Below, one piece after another: positions 35,307 to 46,007 of a stretch of 64,000 nucleotides of DNA; position 1 is the stretch's first letter; each line of letters opens with the position of its first letter. The notes beneath the pieces were generated by a model. That model was given only the letters and a program-made list of their open reading frames with translations, was not told the DNA's origin and searched no databases. Position numbers and translations under genes: made by a program. Origin of the DNA: Zea mays (taxonomy: Eukaryota; Streptophyta; Magnoliopsida; Poales; Poaceae); assembly GCF_902167145.1 (NCBI RefSeq), contig NC_050096.1:268544622-268608621 (forward strand), in the 5' to 3' direction.

Positions 35307-38181
35307 ATGGCGAGAATACGATCTACTGCCAAAGTTGTACGTGAGGGAGACGAAGCCGAAGGTTCAGACACTGTGCCCATCTCCGAAGCAATGCAGCGTT
35401 CCGGTCTACTGACTACAGAAGAAATGCCTGCTGCTGAAGCAGGCCCAACAACTGCCGAAGGAAAAGAAAACATTGAAGGGACTGACTCCGAAGATGACTA
35501 TCACCTTGCTATGCCCAGCAAGCCCAGTCACCTGGATTTTGGGAAATCAACTGTTTCAAAAGCTGACCTTTCGAAGATGGTGAAAGCAGGTTATTTCAAT
35601 GAGGACCAGAAGAAGCTACTCCGCTTCGGGGAAGAAGAAACCACCCCGAAGCCAAGGAAGGATGAGATTGTTATTTTCAAGAGTTTTTTAAAAGCCGGGC
35701 TTAGATTCCCTCTCCACGATATTGTTGCGGAGATACTAAGGAGGTTTGGTATCTACTTTCATCAATTGACTCCTAACGCCATCGTTAGGCTCAATGTTTA
35801 TATCTGGGCCCTCCGAAGCCAAGCTGTGGAACCATTTGCTGACAGCTTCTGCCGAGCTCACGAATTACATTACCAAACAAAGGCCAGAAAAGATGGGCTA
35901 CATGATAATTTCGGTTGCTATAATTTTGCCTACCGGAAGACAACAAAGTGCCCTGTCATCAGCTACCGAAGCAAATGGCCAGCAGGTTGGAAATCTGAGT
36001 GGTTTTATGTAAAAGTCGATGAAGACAAAGAAAAATTGGTACAAAGCCCTCTGGAGTTAATCTTCGGAGAGACAAGGCCACAATGCCACATTGGCGACCT
36101 AAAAGGTCCCACCTGGGCTGCTCTGGGTGAATTTGAAATTATCTCAGAACATATTGGCACCAGGGATCTAGTTCAAGAGTTCTTGGCATTCAGAGTTTTC
36201 CCTACTCTAAAAGAGTGGGAGATGCCGAAGCTGGAGGGAGAGAAGAAGAAGGGGGAGCTTGTCCGGCTTCCCTATTACTTCAAGTTCAAGAAGTTCTTCA
36301 AAAAACCCTGCAAAGAATGGTTAGACACTGTTGAGGTGATGTGCAACGAAATCCTGGGGAATTACTCCAAAAAAGAGGATCAACTAATGACAGCAGCCTT
36401 CGGTGCCCGACCGAAACGAAGGCTGAACCGAGTGCTTGACGCCCTAGGCTTCGAATACCCAGACTACGAACAATTGAACAAGGGCGCCGAGGGCCTCAAA
36501 AGAAAAAGAGTAGCCGAAGCTCTGATCAGGGATGAAGAAATACCAGCAAAGGAGAAGAAAGTTCTCAAGAAAAGAAAAATATCTGCTCCGAAGCGCAAAT
36601 CACCCGAAGAAGAGGAGACCCCCACACCGCCTTCTACCAGCGACGTGGAGGAAATTTTAAAGGTAATGACTGAACCCATGCCTACGAAGCTAAGTCCACT
36701 AGGGCTCCAACTGACGAAGCTTTTTGAAAAGGTGGACGAGCCGGATCAACCGAAGATAAACAAACCCAAACGGCAAAGAATTATTGCGGTAACTGAGGTT
36801 ATCGACAAAACTCCACCTAGGTTGTCAATTCAGAAAACGGCAGCTGCTGAAGGTAGAGCTTCGGAAGTCGCGGCTACCGAAGCTGCCACACCCGAAGATG
36901 TAAATTTAGAAACTACTCTTGAAAATATTGACAAAATTTTGACGGAAAACATTGAAGAAGCTGCCACCGTCACTGAAGAAATCCTGGCCACAGTGCCAGG
37001 GAAAGGGAAAGAAATAGTCAAAGAAACTCCGGACGACGAAGCCTATTCTTTCCAGAATCTAATTGGGCAAAAACTGACGAAGGACGAAATAGAAGAACTC
37101 AAAGACTATGCCAAATCTTGCGGCTACAAGCCAGGAGCCCTTCTATTTGGGGGTGTAGATGATGAAAAACTAGGCTGTATTCGAGACCAGACTGGAGCTA
37201 AGGTAATCTGTACTCTATCGAAGAGTATCGGTTTTCCGAAGTTAGAGACAGACATCAGCCGCTACCGACGACAACATATCGTCGGCAGCTTGTTTTATTC
37301 TAACTTCAAGGTAAACAACCTTTTTCTCTGGTTTTTATTGCCGTTAACAATGAAAATATTACTTAACATAAGTTGTTTCTGTTCAGAGCATGCTACTGAG
37401 CAAAGCTCTGAAGATGCAACAAGACTTGGAGGACAAAAAGCACGAAGCTATAATTGAAAACTTGGAAAGCAAAATAAAAGAGCAAGCTGCCATCATTGAA
37501 AAGAAAGACTTCGAGCTCCAATCGACCGAAGGCTTGCTGGCTGAAACTGAGGCTAAAATATTAGAGTTAAATTCGAAGCTTATCAATCAATCAAAACAAT
37601 TTGATCAGGAGAAGCTAGAACTGAATTCGAAGCTTAAAGCCGAAGTCCAGACCAGCTCAGAATTGAAGAAAGCATTAACAAGCCTTCAAGACAAATGCTT
37701 GAACTTTGGCAATAATTGTATTGGACGATTAAAGAAGATATTTTACTCTGTTGGAGCCAGCAGTGGGAAATTTAACCCTTCGGCGGAAAATTTACCCCAG
37801 GCCTTCGATCATATTGAAGCTGAAATCGAAGAGCTTGACGAAGTTATAGCCGGGCACGGCGACTTCTGTGCCTGGGTAGCTTCTCGGGGTACCGCTGCTG
37901 CATTTCTGAAGGCCGGCTGCGAACATGGAAAGGTTGTCAACAGGCCCAACTTCACCTTATCTTCATCAATCCTGGATGATATGCCCGACCTCGCCCGAAG
38001 TATCTCCAATAGATTTATAAAAATGGTATGGACAAAGGGCGGGCGAGAGAAAGCTGGAGACGAAGCCCGAAGTCATCTTGAACCAGTAAGAAATGACATT
38101 TCGTGCTTACCTTTTCCTTTGGGCTTGATTCTTATGATTCCTTGACTCATGTAGGATGACGAAGGTGAAGATGATGCCTAG
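35307..38181 (+). CDS. Antisense accessory protein of Tat element 2 (three exons, about 909 aa)
   Basis: Exon 1 is 35307-37310, intron 37311-37386 (gtaaac...ttcag), exon 2 37387-38085, intron 38086-38154 (gtaaga...gtag), exon 3 38155-38181 (DDEGEDDA, stop). All junctions keep the frame, and the same two introns occur in the diverged copy at 16182-19231. Residues about 70-400 resemble the Pfam 'putative gypsy type transposon' domain (KPSHLDFGKSTVSKADLSKM, FGIYFHQLTPNAIVRL, FLAFRVFPTLKEWEMPKL). Then come a Lys-rich, probably nuclear-targeting stretch (KEKKVLKKRKISAPKRK), acidic linkers and, in exon 2, a Glu/Lys-rich coiled coil. Grande's antisense 'gene23' is the likely relative. The molecular role is unknown. 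Open over its whole length, unlike the element 1 copy. Confidence 0.85.
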
Positions 38182-38467
38182 GATATGTCGCCGAAGTTGT
38201 CGTCGAAGCTGAAGCTTAATGAAGACTAGCAGAAGTGTGCTTTAGAAAAACTCAGGATAATTTTGTAACAACTCTTGTAAATAGAATTAAACTGTTCTTC
38301 AAGGAACTTTGTACATACCTTGTAATATATTCTTACCCTTCGATTGAGGTGCTTTGATGTGGACGAAATCAGTTTTTTGAGCCGAAGGCGAAAAAACACC
38401 TTCCCTTCTTTTCGTACACAACGAAGCATAAAAGGCCGCTTCCTCTTTTTGCCGAAGCCTTTCCTTA

Positions 38468-38660
38468 CATAACAAAACATAAAAGACTGCTACTCTTATC
38501 TGCCGAAGCTTTTATTTACATAACAAAACATAAAAGACTGCTACTCTTATCTGCCGAAGCTTTTATTTACATAACAAAACATAAAAGACTGCTACTCTTA
38601 TCTGCCGAAGCTTTTATTTACATAACAAAACATAAAAGACTGCTACTCTTATACACAACG
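38468..38660 (+). repeat. 51-bp tandem repeat, about 3.5 copies, in Tat element 2
   Basis: Units starting 'cataacaaaacataaaag' recur at 38468, 38519, 38570 and 38621, period 51, nearly identical. The unit also includes 'ctgccgaagc'. It lies between the ends of the two convergent genes. Confidence 0.9.
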
Positions 38661-38872
38661 ATTCATAAAAAACCACTTCTTCGAAACCTTTCTTTTACAT
38701 AACGAATCATAACAAACCATTTATCCGAAACTTTTCTCTGTGCCGAAGCAACCATTTAGGAACACAAATGCTATGAATGAATGCTTATGCATGCAAATGC
38801 CATGATGTAATGTGCAAATGAATGTCCGAAGCGTATGTCCGAAGCCACACTCATCCATCATTTTCTTAGGAG

Positions 38873-39165
38873 CAAACACACGTCAGCTCTGCATTCCCTT
38901 AGGAACGACTTTGGAGCATCTTTGCCTTTTACTTAGGCAGTATCAGCGTTGACTTTTCGCTGTAAGCTCTGCATCCCCCTAGGGACGTCTTTGGAGCTTC
39001 TTCGTCTTTTACTTAGACGGTATAAGCTCTGCATTCCCTTAGGAACGACTTTGGAGCTTCTTCGCCTTTTACTTTCGGCGGAATCAGCGTTGACTTTTCG
39101 CTGTGAGCTCTGCATCCCCTTAGGGACGTCTTTGGAGCTTCTTCTCTTTTTTAGTTTCGGCACTC
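38873..39165 (-). repeat. Alternating 60/82-bp tandem repeats between pol and the antisense gene
   Basis: Repeated 'agctctgcatccccttaggg' and 'gacgtctttggagcttcttc' units, every other one carrying an extra 'cagcgttgacttttcgctg'. Related units occur at the same place in Tat element 1 (15525-15720). Confidence 0.8.
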
Positions 39166-39328
39166 GATGGTGCGCTCTCAGCTTTTACATTTACATTCTT
39201 TGGGGGATTTTGCTCTTATAAAACTAAAAAGGAAATTACATATGATGGCCCCATTAAAAACCTTTCTCCCCCTTTAGAAAGGAAAAGGGTGCCATGAAAA
39301 AGAAAAGAAAAGTCAAAATTACATCGAG

Positions 39329-42300
39329 TTATACATAAAACCGCCGAAGCTCATCCGCATTCCAAGATCTTGGAATTTCATTGCCATCCATGTCCTTCAG
39401 TCTGTACGAACCAGGCCTTGACGAAGATGCTACTAAGAAAGGCCCTTCCCATTTCAGTTGCAATTTGCCCACTGTATCCGGATTGGCCACTCTCTGAAGC
39501 ACCAAGTGTCCTGGCTCAATATTTTTTAGCCGGACCTTTCTATCTCGCCATTTAACTGTTTCAGCCTGGTACTTATTGATATTCTCCACGGCCTGAAGCC
39601 TGATCCCTTCTAAGGCATCTTTTTCCACGAGACAATTATCTTCGGGACCTGATTCTGCCGAAGCTACCACTCCTATTGATCCAGCTTTGGCTTCTTCCGG
39701 GGTTATTGCTTCGTCACCAAATAACAACTTAAATGGGGTAAAGCCTGTAGATCTTGATGTTGTTGTGTTATGGCTCCATACCACTTTGGTAAGCTGATCT
39801 GGCCACTTTCCCCTTGGTTGATTAAAGATTAGCTTCATTATTCCTGTCATTATGATGCCGTTGGCCCTTTCAACAAGCCCATTCGATTCCGGGTGCCTGA
39901 CTGACGCAAAGTGGATCTTCGTGCCAATTTGATCACAAAAATTTCTGAATTCTTCGGAGTCAAATTGTGTTCCATTATCTACAGTTATAGCCTTCGGCAC
40001 TCCGAAGCGACAGACAATATTCTGCCAGAAAAATTTTTGGACAGTGGCCGAAGTTATTGTAGCTAATGGCTTCGCCTCAATCCACTTGGAAAAATATTCC
40101 ACAGCAACTACAACATATTTCAGATTGCCTTGAGCCGGTGGTAATGGGCCCAGCAAATCGAGGCCCCACCTTTGCAATGGCCAGATGGGTTGTATTAGCT
40201 GTGTCAAAGACGAAGGTTGTTTTTGATCTCTTGCACATTTCTGACAACCTTCGCACTTTTGAACTAACTCAGCTGCATCCGAAGCTGCCTTCGGCCAATA
40301 AAATCCTTGACGGAACACTTTTCCAAGTAACGGCCTGGATCCGATGTGGGATCCACAAAGGCCTGCATGTATCTCCTTCATCAACTCTATACCTTCGGCT
40401 CTAGACAAGCACTTGAGCAGCGGGGCACAAACTCCATGCTTGTATAACTCCCCTTCTATAATGATATACGGATGAGCTCTTGCCTCTATTCTTTTATTAT
40501 AAGCTTCGTCATCTGATAGGAAGTTGCCCTGAAGGTAAGAAATTATTTCAGTTCTCCAATCTTCACTGTACACAGGAGAAATAGTAAGAACTGCTCTTTC
40601 AAGTAACTCCACTGAAGGTGCCTTTATTGTTTCGAAGAATACATCCGAAGGTAGCGGCAGCCCCTGTGCTGCAGACCTGGCTAACAAATCAGCATGTTCA
40701 TTTTGCCCTCGAGGGATATTCTTAACAGAAAATCCTTCGAAGGAAGCTTCGATCCTTCGGACTGTGTCTAGGTATTTTTCAAGCTTCGGGTCTTTAGCCT
40801 TGCAACTTTTGTCAATATGACCCGAAACAATCTGAGAATCAGTTTTAAGGATCGCCCTCCTGATCCCCATCGCCTTTAGTTTCCGAAGACCCAGAAGCAA
40901 GGCTTCGTACTCAGCAATATTATTTGTGCAGCTGAAGTCCAGTCTTGCTGCATAGCAAGTTTTAACCTTGGACGGTGAAACCAAAACAGCAGCTGCTCCT
41001 GCTCCGAAGGTTCCCCAGGAGCCATCACAAAACACTGTCCATGCTTCGGCATCTTTATTCGCTTCTTCGCCCTGAGCCCCTGGCGTCCAGTCGGCAATAA
41101 AATCTGCCAATGCTTGAGACTGGATCGAGGATCTGTGCACATAATCAATGTAAAATTCATTAAGCTCCGCAGCCCATTTTCCAATTCGGCCAGTAGCTTC
41201 TTTATTTCTCATGATATCTTTCAACGGCTGCGAAGAAGGAACAATAATATTATATGCCTGAAAATAATGCCGAAGCTTCCTGGATGCCATTAGAACGGCA
41301 TACAACACCTTCTCCAGTTCTGTATAATTTTTCTTTGAGACACTAAGGACCTCAGATACAAAATATACTGGGACCTGCTTCTTGATTTGTCCATCAAACT
41401 TCTCCTGCACAAGTGCCGCACTTACTGCTGAGTGCGAAGCTGCCACATACAACAACAGAGGAGCCCCTGGCATTGGTGGAGTTAATGTTGTTAGATCTAT
41501 CAGGTATTGCTTGAGTTCTTCGAAAGCTTTTTGTTGAGCTGGGCCCCATTGAAAGACTTCAGCTGATTTTAGCACCTCGAAGAAGGGTAGATTTCTTTCC
41601 GCTGATCTGGATATAAATCTGTTAAGAGATGCCAGTCTTCCTGTCAATCTTTGGGCCCCCTTTCTTGTGGTTGGTGGCTCCATTCGAAGTATAGCTTCGA
41701 TTTTATTTGGGTTAGCTTCAATTCCCTTTGTTGAAACCAAGCATCCAAGGAACTTACCCTTCTTTACTCCGAAGACACATTTTTCTGGATTCAGCTTCAG
41801 ACCAGCTTGTCTGAAGCTGGCGAATGTCTCCTGCAGATCAGCAATATGGTCTTCTTGCTTCGTGCTTTTTACAATAATGTCATCAACATAGGTTAACACA
41901 TTTCTGCCTATCTGAGATTGGAGAACCTTCGCAGTCATCCTGCTGAAACTCCCTCCAGCATTCTTAAGCCCCTCAGGCATCCGAAGATAGCAATATGTAC
42001 CACTTGGGGTTATGAAACTAGTCTTCGGCTCATCCTCCTTTTTCATCCAGATTTGATGATAGCCTGAGTAACAATCCAGGAGACTCATGAGTTCCGAAGA
42101 AGCTGCTGCATCAACTAAAGAGTCTATCCTTGGCAGCGGGAACTCATCCTTCGGACAAGCCTTGTTGAGATCTGTGAAATCAATACACATTCTCCACTTT
42201 CCATTGGCCTTCTTCACCATAACAGTGTTAGCTAGCCATTCTGGATACTTCACTTCTCTGATAACTCCTGCACTTAGGAGTCTTTTTACTTCGTTGCGAG

Positions 42301-43282
42301 CCCCTTCGGCCTTGTCATCAGACATTTTCCGAAGCCTCTGCTTGCGGGGTCTGAAGGATGGGTCAACATTGAGCGAATGTTCAATAACATCCCGATTCAC
42401 TCCACAAAGATCATTGGCTGACCATGCAAAAACATCTTTATTGTTGAATAAAAACCTTATCAAGGTTTTCTCTTGATCTTCAGATAATTGCGAGCCCAAT
42501 AGCACCTTCTGCTCTGCTATATCCTCACACAGCAGCATGGGCTTCGGCTGATCAGCCGAAGCTGCTTTTTCCCTCCTGAACTTGTACTGTTCACAAGCTT
42601 CAACTCCATCTATATTATGGATTGCCTTGGAATCAGTCCAGCTTCCTTCGGCCCTTCTGGCAGCTTCCTGACTCCCATGAATAGCAATAGGCCCTTGGTC
42701 CGAAGGTATCTTCATGCAGAGATAAGCTGGGTGAAGAATCGCTTCAAAAGCATTTAGGGTACCACGACCAATGATGGCGTTGTAGGGGTATTCCATGTCA
42801 ACAATATCAAACACAATTTGCTCAGTCCTTGTGTTATTAACAAATCCGAAGGTTACCGGCATGGTAATCTTCCCGAGTGCCACAATCTGCCGCCCTCCGA
42901 AGCCACAAAGAGGGTGCGTAGCATCATGAATCTTGTCTTCAGGCTCTTGCATCTGTCTGAAGGCTTTGGCAAATATAATGTCAGCTGCACTGCCTGTGTC
43001 AACTAGGACATTGTGAACCAGAAACCCTTTGATCACACAAGAAATGACCATAGCATCATTGTGAGGATAGTCCTTGAGCTGAAGATCTTCCTGAGAGAAG
43101 GTAATTGGAATGTGAGACCATTTTGACTTAATGAAGGGTCCCTGCACTCCAACATGCTGCACCCTTCTCTGAGCCTCCTTCTTCTGCTTTTTGTTAGCTG
43201 GCTCTGAGCAAGAACCGCCTGTTATCGGGAGCACCAGCTTCGAAGCCGAAGCAGCTCCAGCTTGAGTGTTGAACGAAGCCAT
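39329..43282 (-). CDS. Tat element 2 Pol polyprotein, intact (1,317 aa): protease-RT-RNase H-RNase H-integrase
   Basis: Aspartic protease LVDTGSAADIIF (Asp near 95); reverse transcriptase about 300-560 with YVDD at 465-468; Ty3-type RNase H about 605-690; second RNase H about 748-870 (Asp near 753, Glu near 791, Asp near 815), a pair characteristic of the Tat lineage; integrase HHCC about 972-1016 and catalytic Asp 1042, Asp 1102, Glu 1138; then a GPF-type C-terminus with no chromodomain. The N-terminal ~90 residues are not Gag-like: no capsid region or zinc knuckle. The start ATG is 44 bases from the 5' LTR and conserved in Tat element 1. No stop or frameshift is seen. Because Gag is missing, mobilisation would need Gag in trans. 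Confidence 0.95.
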   Translation of the reverse strand: MASFNTQAGAASASKLVLPITGGSCSEPANKKQKKEAQRRVQHVGVQGPFIKSKWSHIPITFSQEDLQLKDYPHNDAMVISCVIKGFLVHNVLVDTGSAADIIFAKAFRQMQEPEDKIHDATHPLCGFGGRQIVALGKITMPVTFGFVNNTRTEQIVFDIVDMEYPYNAIIGRGTLNAFEAILHPAYLCMKIPSDQGPIAIHGSQEAARRAEGSWTDSKAIHNIDGVEACEQYKFRREKAASADQPKPMLLCEDIAEQKVLLGSQLSEDQEKTLIRFLFNNKDVFAWSANDLCGVNRDVIEHSLNVDPSFRPRKQRLRKMSDDKAEGARNEVKRLLSAGVIREVKYPEWLANTVMVKKANGKWRMCIDFTDLNKACPKDEFPLPRIDSLVDAAASSELMSLLDCYSGYHQIWMKKEDEPKTSFITPSGTYCYLRMPEGLKNAGGSFSRMTAKVLQSQIGRNVLTYVDDIIVKSTKQEDHIADLQETFASFRQAGLKLNPEKCVFGVKKGKFLGCLVSTKGIEANPNKIEAILRMEPPTTRKGAQRLTGRLASLNRFISRSAERNLPFFEVLKSAEVFQWGPAQQKAFEELKQYLIDLTTLTPPMPGAPLLLYVAASHSAVSAALVQEKFDGQIKKQVPVYFVSEVLSVSKKNYTELEKVLYAVLMASRKLRHYFQAYNIIVPSSQPLKDIMRNKEATGRIGKWAAELNEFYIDYVHRSSIQSQALADFIADWTPGAQGEEANKDAEAWTVFCDGSWGTFGAGAAAVLVSPSKVKTCYAARLDFSCTNNIAEYEALLLGLRKLKAMGIRRAILKTDSQIVSGHIDKSCKAKDPKLEKYLDTVRRIEASFEGFSVKNIPRGQNEHADLLARSAAQGLPLPSDVFFETIKAPSVELLERAVLTISPVYSEDWRTEIISYLQGNFLSDDEAYNKRIEARAHPYIIIEGELYKHGVCAPLLKCLSRAEGIELMKEIHAGLCGSHIGSRPLLGKVFRQGFYWPKAASDAAELVQKCEGCQKCARDQKQPSSLTQLIQPIWPLQRWGLDLLGPLPPAQGNLKYVVVAVEYFSKWIEAKPLATITSATVQKFFWQNIVCRFGVPKAITVDNGTQFDSEEFRNFCDQIGTKIHFASVRHPESNGLVERANGIIMTGIMKLIFNQPRGKWPDQLTKVVWSHNTTTSRSTGFTPFKLLFGDEAITPEEAKAGSIGVVASAESGPEDNCLVEKDALEGIRLQAVENINKYQAETVKWRDRKVRLKNIEPGHLVLQRVANPDTVGKLQLKWEGPFLVASSSRPGSYRLKDMDGNEIPRSWNADELRRFYV

Positions 43283-43326
43283 CAGCTCAGAAAGGTGGAA
43301 GTGAGTTGACCGGAGGTGGGCGCCAA

Positions 43327-43908
43327 TGTTGGGGACTTGTTCTCAAATGCTTCGGTCTTAAGAACAAGGCAACACGGAAAATGTTAAGTATTAATGTCCT
43401 TCGTCCTTCATAACGATATATCCCTTCGGGATATATGGCATCTCGGACGAAGGTTACAAAGAACATACCTTCGTAAGCATAACAACGAAGAATAAAGCAT
43501 TCACATAAATCATGAAATAAACATGTAAATATTATCATAGAATTATCTCTACTTGTATTAATGAATATAAATGACTTTGAAGTACAAATGTACCTTCGGT
43601 CTTGCGGAAGGCAAAAAGTACGAATGTGATGCGAAGGCAAAAAGCAGGTTCGCGTGAACAGTACAGAGGTACTGTTCATCTATTTATAGACACAGGTCGC
43701 AGCCTGTGACAAATTACAATTATGCCCCTTGCGGAAGTTTACAACATTGACTCGGACATACATGTATAAAAAGGTCATTCTGCCTCTATGTCGGTTTAAT
43801 ACGCCGAAGCTCCATGAAAAGGGACCTTCGGCCATCTCTTAGAAACGACTTTGGCCGAAGCTGCTTCTTCGTGTGAGACCTTCGGCGTACCGAAGCACGA
43901 CCCCAACA
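43327..43908 (-). repeat. 5' LTR of Tat element 2
   Basis: 582 bp, same as 34264-34845. The primer site (ttggcgcccacctccggtc, minus strand) directly follows at about 43326-43308. Right target duplication acgag is at 43909-43913. Confidence 0.93.
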
Positions 43909-44133
43909 ACGAGATTCCAGTAGCTATTTCAATTGATCTAAGAAAAGAAGACGGTTAAAAGCTCAAACAACAAGAAATGACATCAACTGAATCTAACAGC
44001 TGGAGCATTTCCAAACCGCAGTTCAAGTATACAGTAATCAGTGTCAAAACAGGCTGGAAAAAAACAGCCTAAACTCACCAGCTGCCAACCTCTATCCCAT
44101 TTCCCAAACATCATGAGGAAACACAAATCACAT

Positions 44134-44925
44134 TTATGATGTGGAACAAGCTTCGAGCTTTGGGAGGACGTTGCGCCATGCATCCGCAATGTCTTTAGCT
44201 AGCTTAGCCTGACCCTTGGCAAATTCATGGAATGCGAGTCCAGTATCAGCTGTCTTTTGCTCCTGAAAATGAGCGAGCTCTTCATTCATTAGTCTAACTA
44301 TGTGTTCAAACTTCTTAGTAGCATCCTCACTGTCTCCTTTCAACTGTAAGGAGCAAGACATCAGTGAACAAAAACTTATGTAAACCTCGTCGACAAGATT
44401 ACCTTAAGAATTCTCAATGAGAAGTTACAGCAAACTTGCCTCTCTAAACTCAGATTCTGCTTCGGCATACTTTTCAGGGTTCATGAACTTCAATTTTTCA
44501 CTGCAGTGAGAACAACATTAGAAAGTTGCGGTATGTAACAACCATGTTATTAACAAATCAGGGAGTCCTAGTTGGTGGAGGACTCTGAATTTGGTATTGC
44601 AAACATAGTGATTCCTATTTTCCTGATCACTTAACATTATTCTGGACTGGACAAAACAAAAAAAGAAAATGGATTTTGCAATACGTATAGATTAAGCTCT
44701 TTATACTTCCTCTCCTGATCCAAATCGAAGTGCTGCCTGAAAGCATTGGCTCGATCCAGCATAGTGGCCTATAATGAAACCCAAATTAGTTAAAATTTCT
44801 GACATTACAACAAATAATATGATACCATAGAGATGACGAGAGAGGGAAATGCTCACTTTTATAGATTGTACAGCACGCACATAATCTTTCAAGGGTTCTT
44901 CAAAGTTAAAGAGAAGGTTGTCTGC
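44134..44925 (-). pseudogene. SNX1: Sorting nexin 1 gene fragment (BAR-domain 3' exons)
   Basis: Four exons in order: 44925-44857 (ADNLLFNFEEPLKDYVRAVQ), 44768 to about 44684 (ATMLDRANAFRQHFDLDQER), about 44500-44440 (EKLKFMNPEKYAEAESEFRE, followed by a GC-AG type donor gcaagt), and 44343-44134 (FQEQKTADTGLAFHEFAKGQ ... LPKLEACSTS, stop). This is the C-terminal BAR part of plant SNX1, an endosomal retromer subunit. The PX domain is absent. Sequence left to 43914 fits a 3' UTR. Coding parts look undamaged, so it may be a recent capture. An alternative is the tail of a real gene whose 5' part was displaced. Confidence 0.82.
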
Positions 44926-45908
44926 CTACAGTAGAAGCGTCTCAACATCATGAGGTCATAGAAACATCAATATAAACCCCTATGCTAAAATGCAGAGTAA
45001 TGAATCCAAACACCACAGGATGATGGAGAATCTAGACCCCTTACAATTCCTACAACAAAAACAGATCCATTAATGATCATTGCGAAAATCTTCTAGAGTG
45101 AGGAACATGAAGAATTCCCATTTGTTCTTCTATAATTACAGTTCGCAAATAGACCAGATGAAAAAACACTGGCATTGAAGAAACAATGTTTTAAAAAACA
45201 TAATTCCCTTTCTAACGTTAGATGTTGGAGAGTAAGTCAGTAAGATTCCCAGAAAGAGAGAGAGAGAGTACCATAATTTTTTATGTCAACTTTTATCAAA
45301 TTTCATTGCTGATTATACATTGATGTCATTCTTTCAGGATTTGTTGCTTAAGTATCTTAACTCAAATACAATAGAGAGTTCCTGAAGGAACAAATGCTCA
45401 TGATTTAGACAACAAAATTTGGGAATATGGTTTGACTTTTGAAGTCCGGAAAGAATGAAAATATCTTACTTTGATCATAAAAGAGTACGAACAGCAAAAT
45501 AAAACACAATTCCTAACAAAATACAATTTACCACGAGATCTACATTTAACTGCGATGAAGGGCATGTCCCATGCAGTGGTGAGACATTGTGAGAGCATTC
45601 TCACTAAATCTCCACATTTGCTAGTTCAAAACAGCCTCTCCATATTTGTGGGAAGGCTCGCCTTGGTTTATGCCTTGCCCAGATCACATGTATGCCCTTC
45701 TTATCTGCATCTAACTACGCTAATCATACCATAATAGTGAGAATGGGAGAGAAGCAATACCTTGCAGCGCCAGTTGTCGCGGTAGAAAATGAATTAGAAG
45801 TGGTTGCTACAGTCACTCCAAAAAAGGGCAGCCCAGCAGGATAATAGAAAACTCAGATGTGCAGATCTGCAAAAAGCCAAAAACAATTGCAGTTCAGGAA
45901 ACACTTAC

Positions 45909-46007
45909 CCTGCTTAGGACAGTAAATTCCTTAAACAAATTTATATTGGTCATCCAGGCATCATCATGTTCATATCCAAAACCTGTGATGAGAAGTGATT
46001 GTTCCAC
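45909..46007 (-). pseudogene. Single exon of an inositol monophosphatase-like gene (IMPL1-type)
   Basis: A 99-base exon with AG before and GT after encodes 33 residues including LLITGFGYEHDDAWMTNINL and FKEFTVLSR. This matches the plastid IMPL1-type phosphatase segment just before the RGVRRLGAAAVD motif. That motif's exon is missing from the expected place downstream. The Mg-binding catalytic motifs are not included, so this is a non-functional fragment. A possible exon at about 45755-45835 (minus, PAGLPFFGVTVATTSNSFST) is unassigned. Confidence 0.75.

Larger units (their letters stand above)
34264..43908 (-). mobile_element. Tat-type Ty3/gypsy element 2, gag-less, with antisense gene, very young (9,645 bp)
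   Basis: LTRs of 582 bp each, in which I found no difference by eye, are flanked by acgag at 34259-34263 and 43909-43913. Pol is on the minus strand and intact. The accessory gene is on the plus strand and also intact. LTR ends match Tat element 1 (TGTTGGGG...GTCCCCAACA on the element strand) but the LTR bodies differ strongly, so it belongs to a sister subfamily. As in element 1, pol starts 44 bases after the LTR and no gag is present. A Grande-like assignment is likely but not proven. Confidence 0.93.

Noticed and set aside
38468..38660. Regular 51-bp repeat as a CRISPR array
   Set aside because: The whole unit is repeated with no variable spacers, and this is plant nuclear DNA.
43287..43679. 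Open frame at the edge of Tat element 2, repeated at 34257-34616
   Set aside because: It is LTR sequence, identical in both LTRs, and shows no protein family.
44134..44925. An intact sorting nexin 1 gene
   Set aside because: Only BAR-domain exons are found; no PX domain or upstream exons follow to the right, where unrelated fragments begin.
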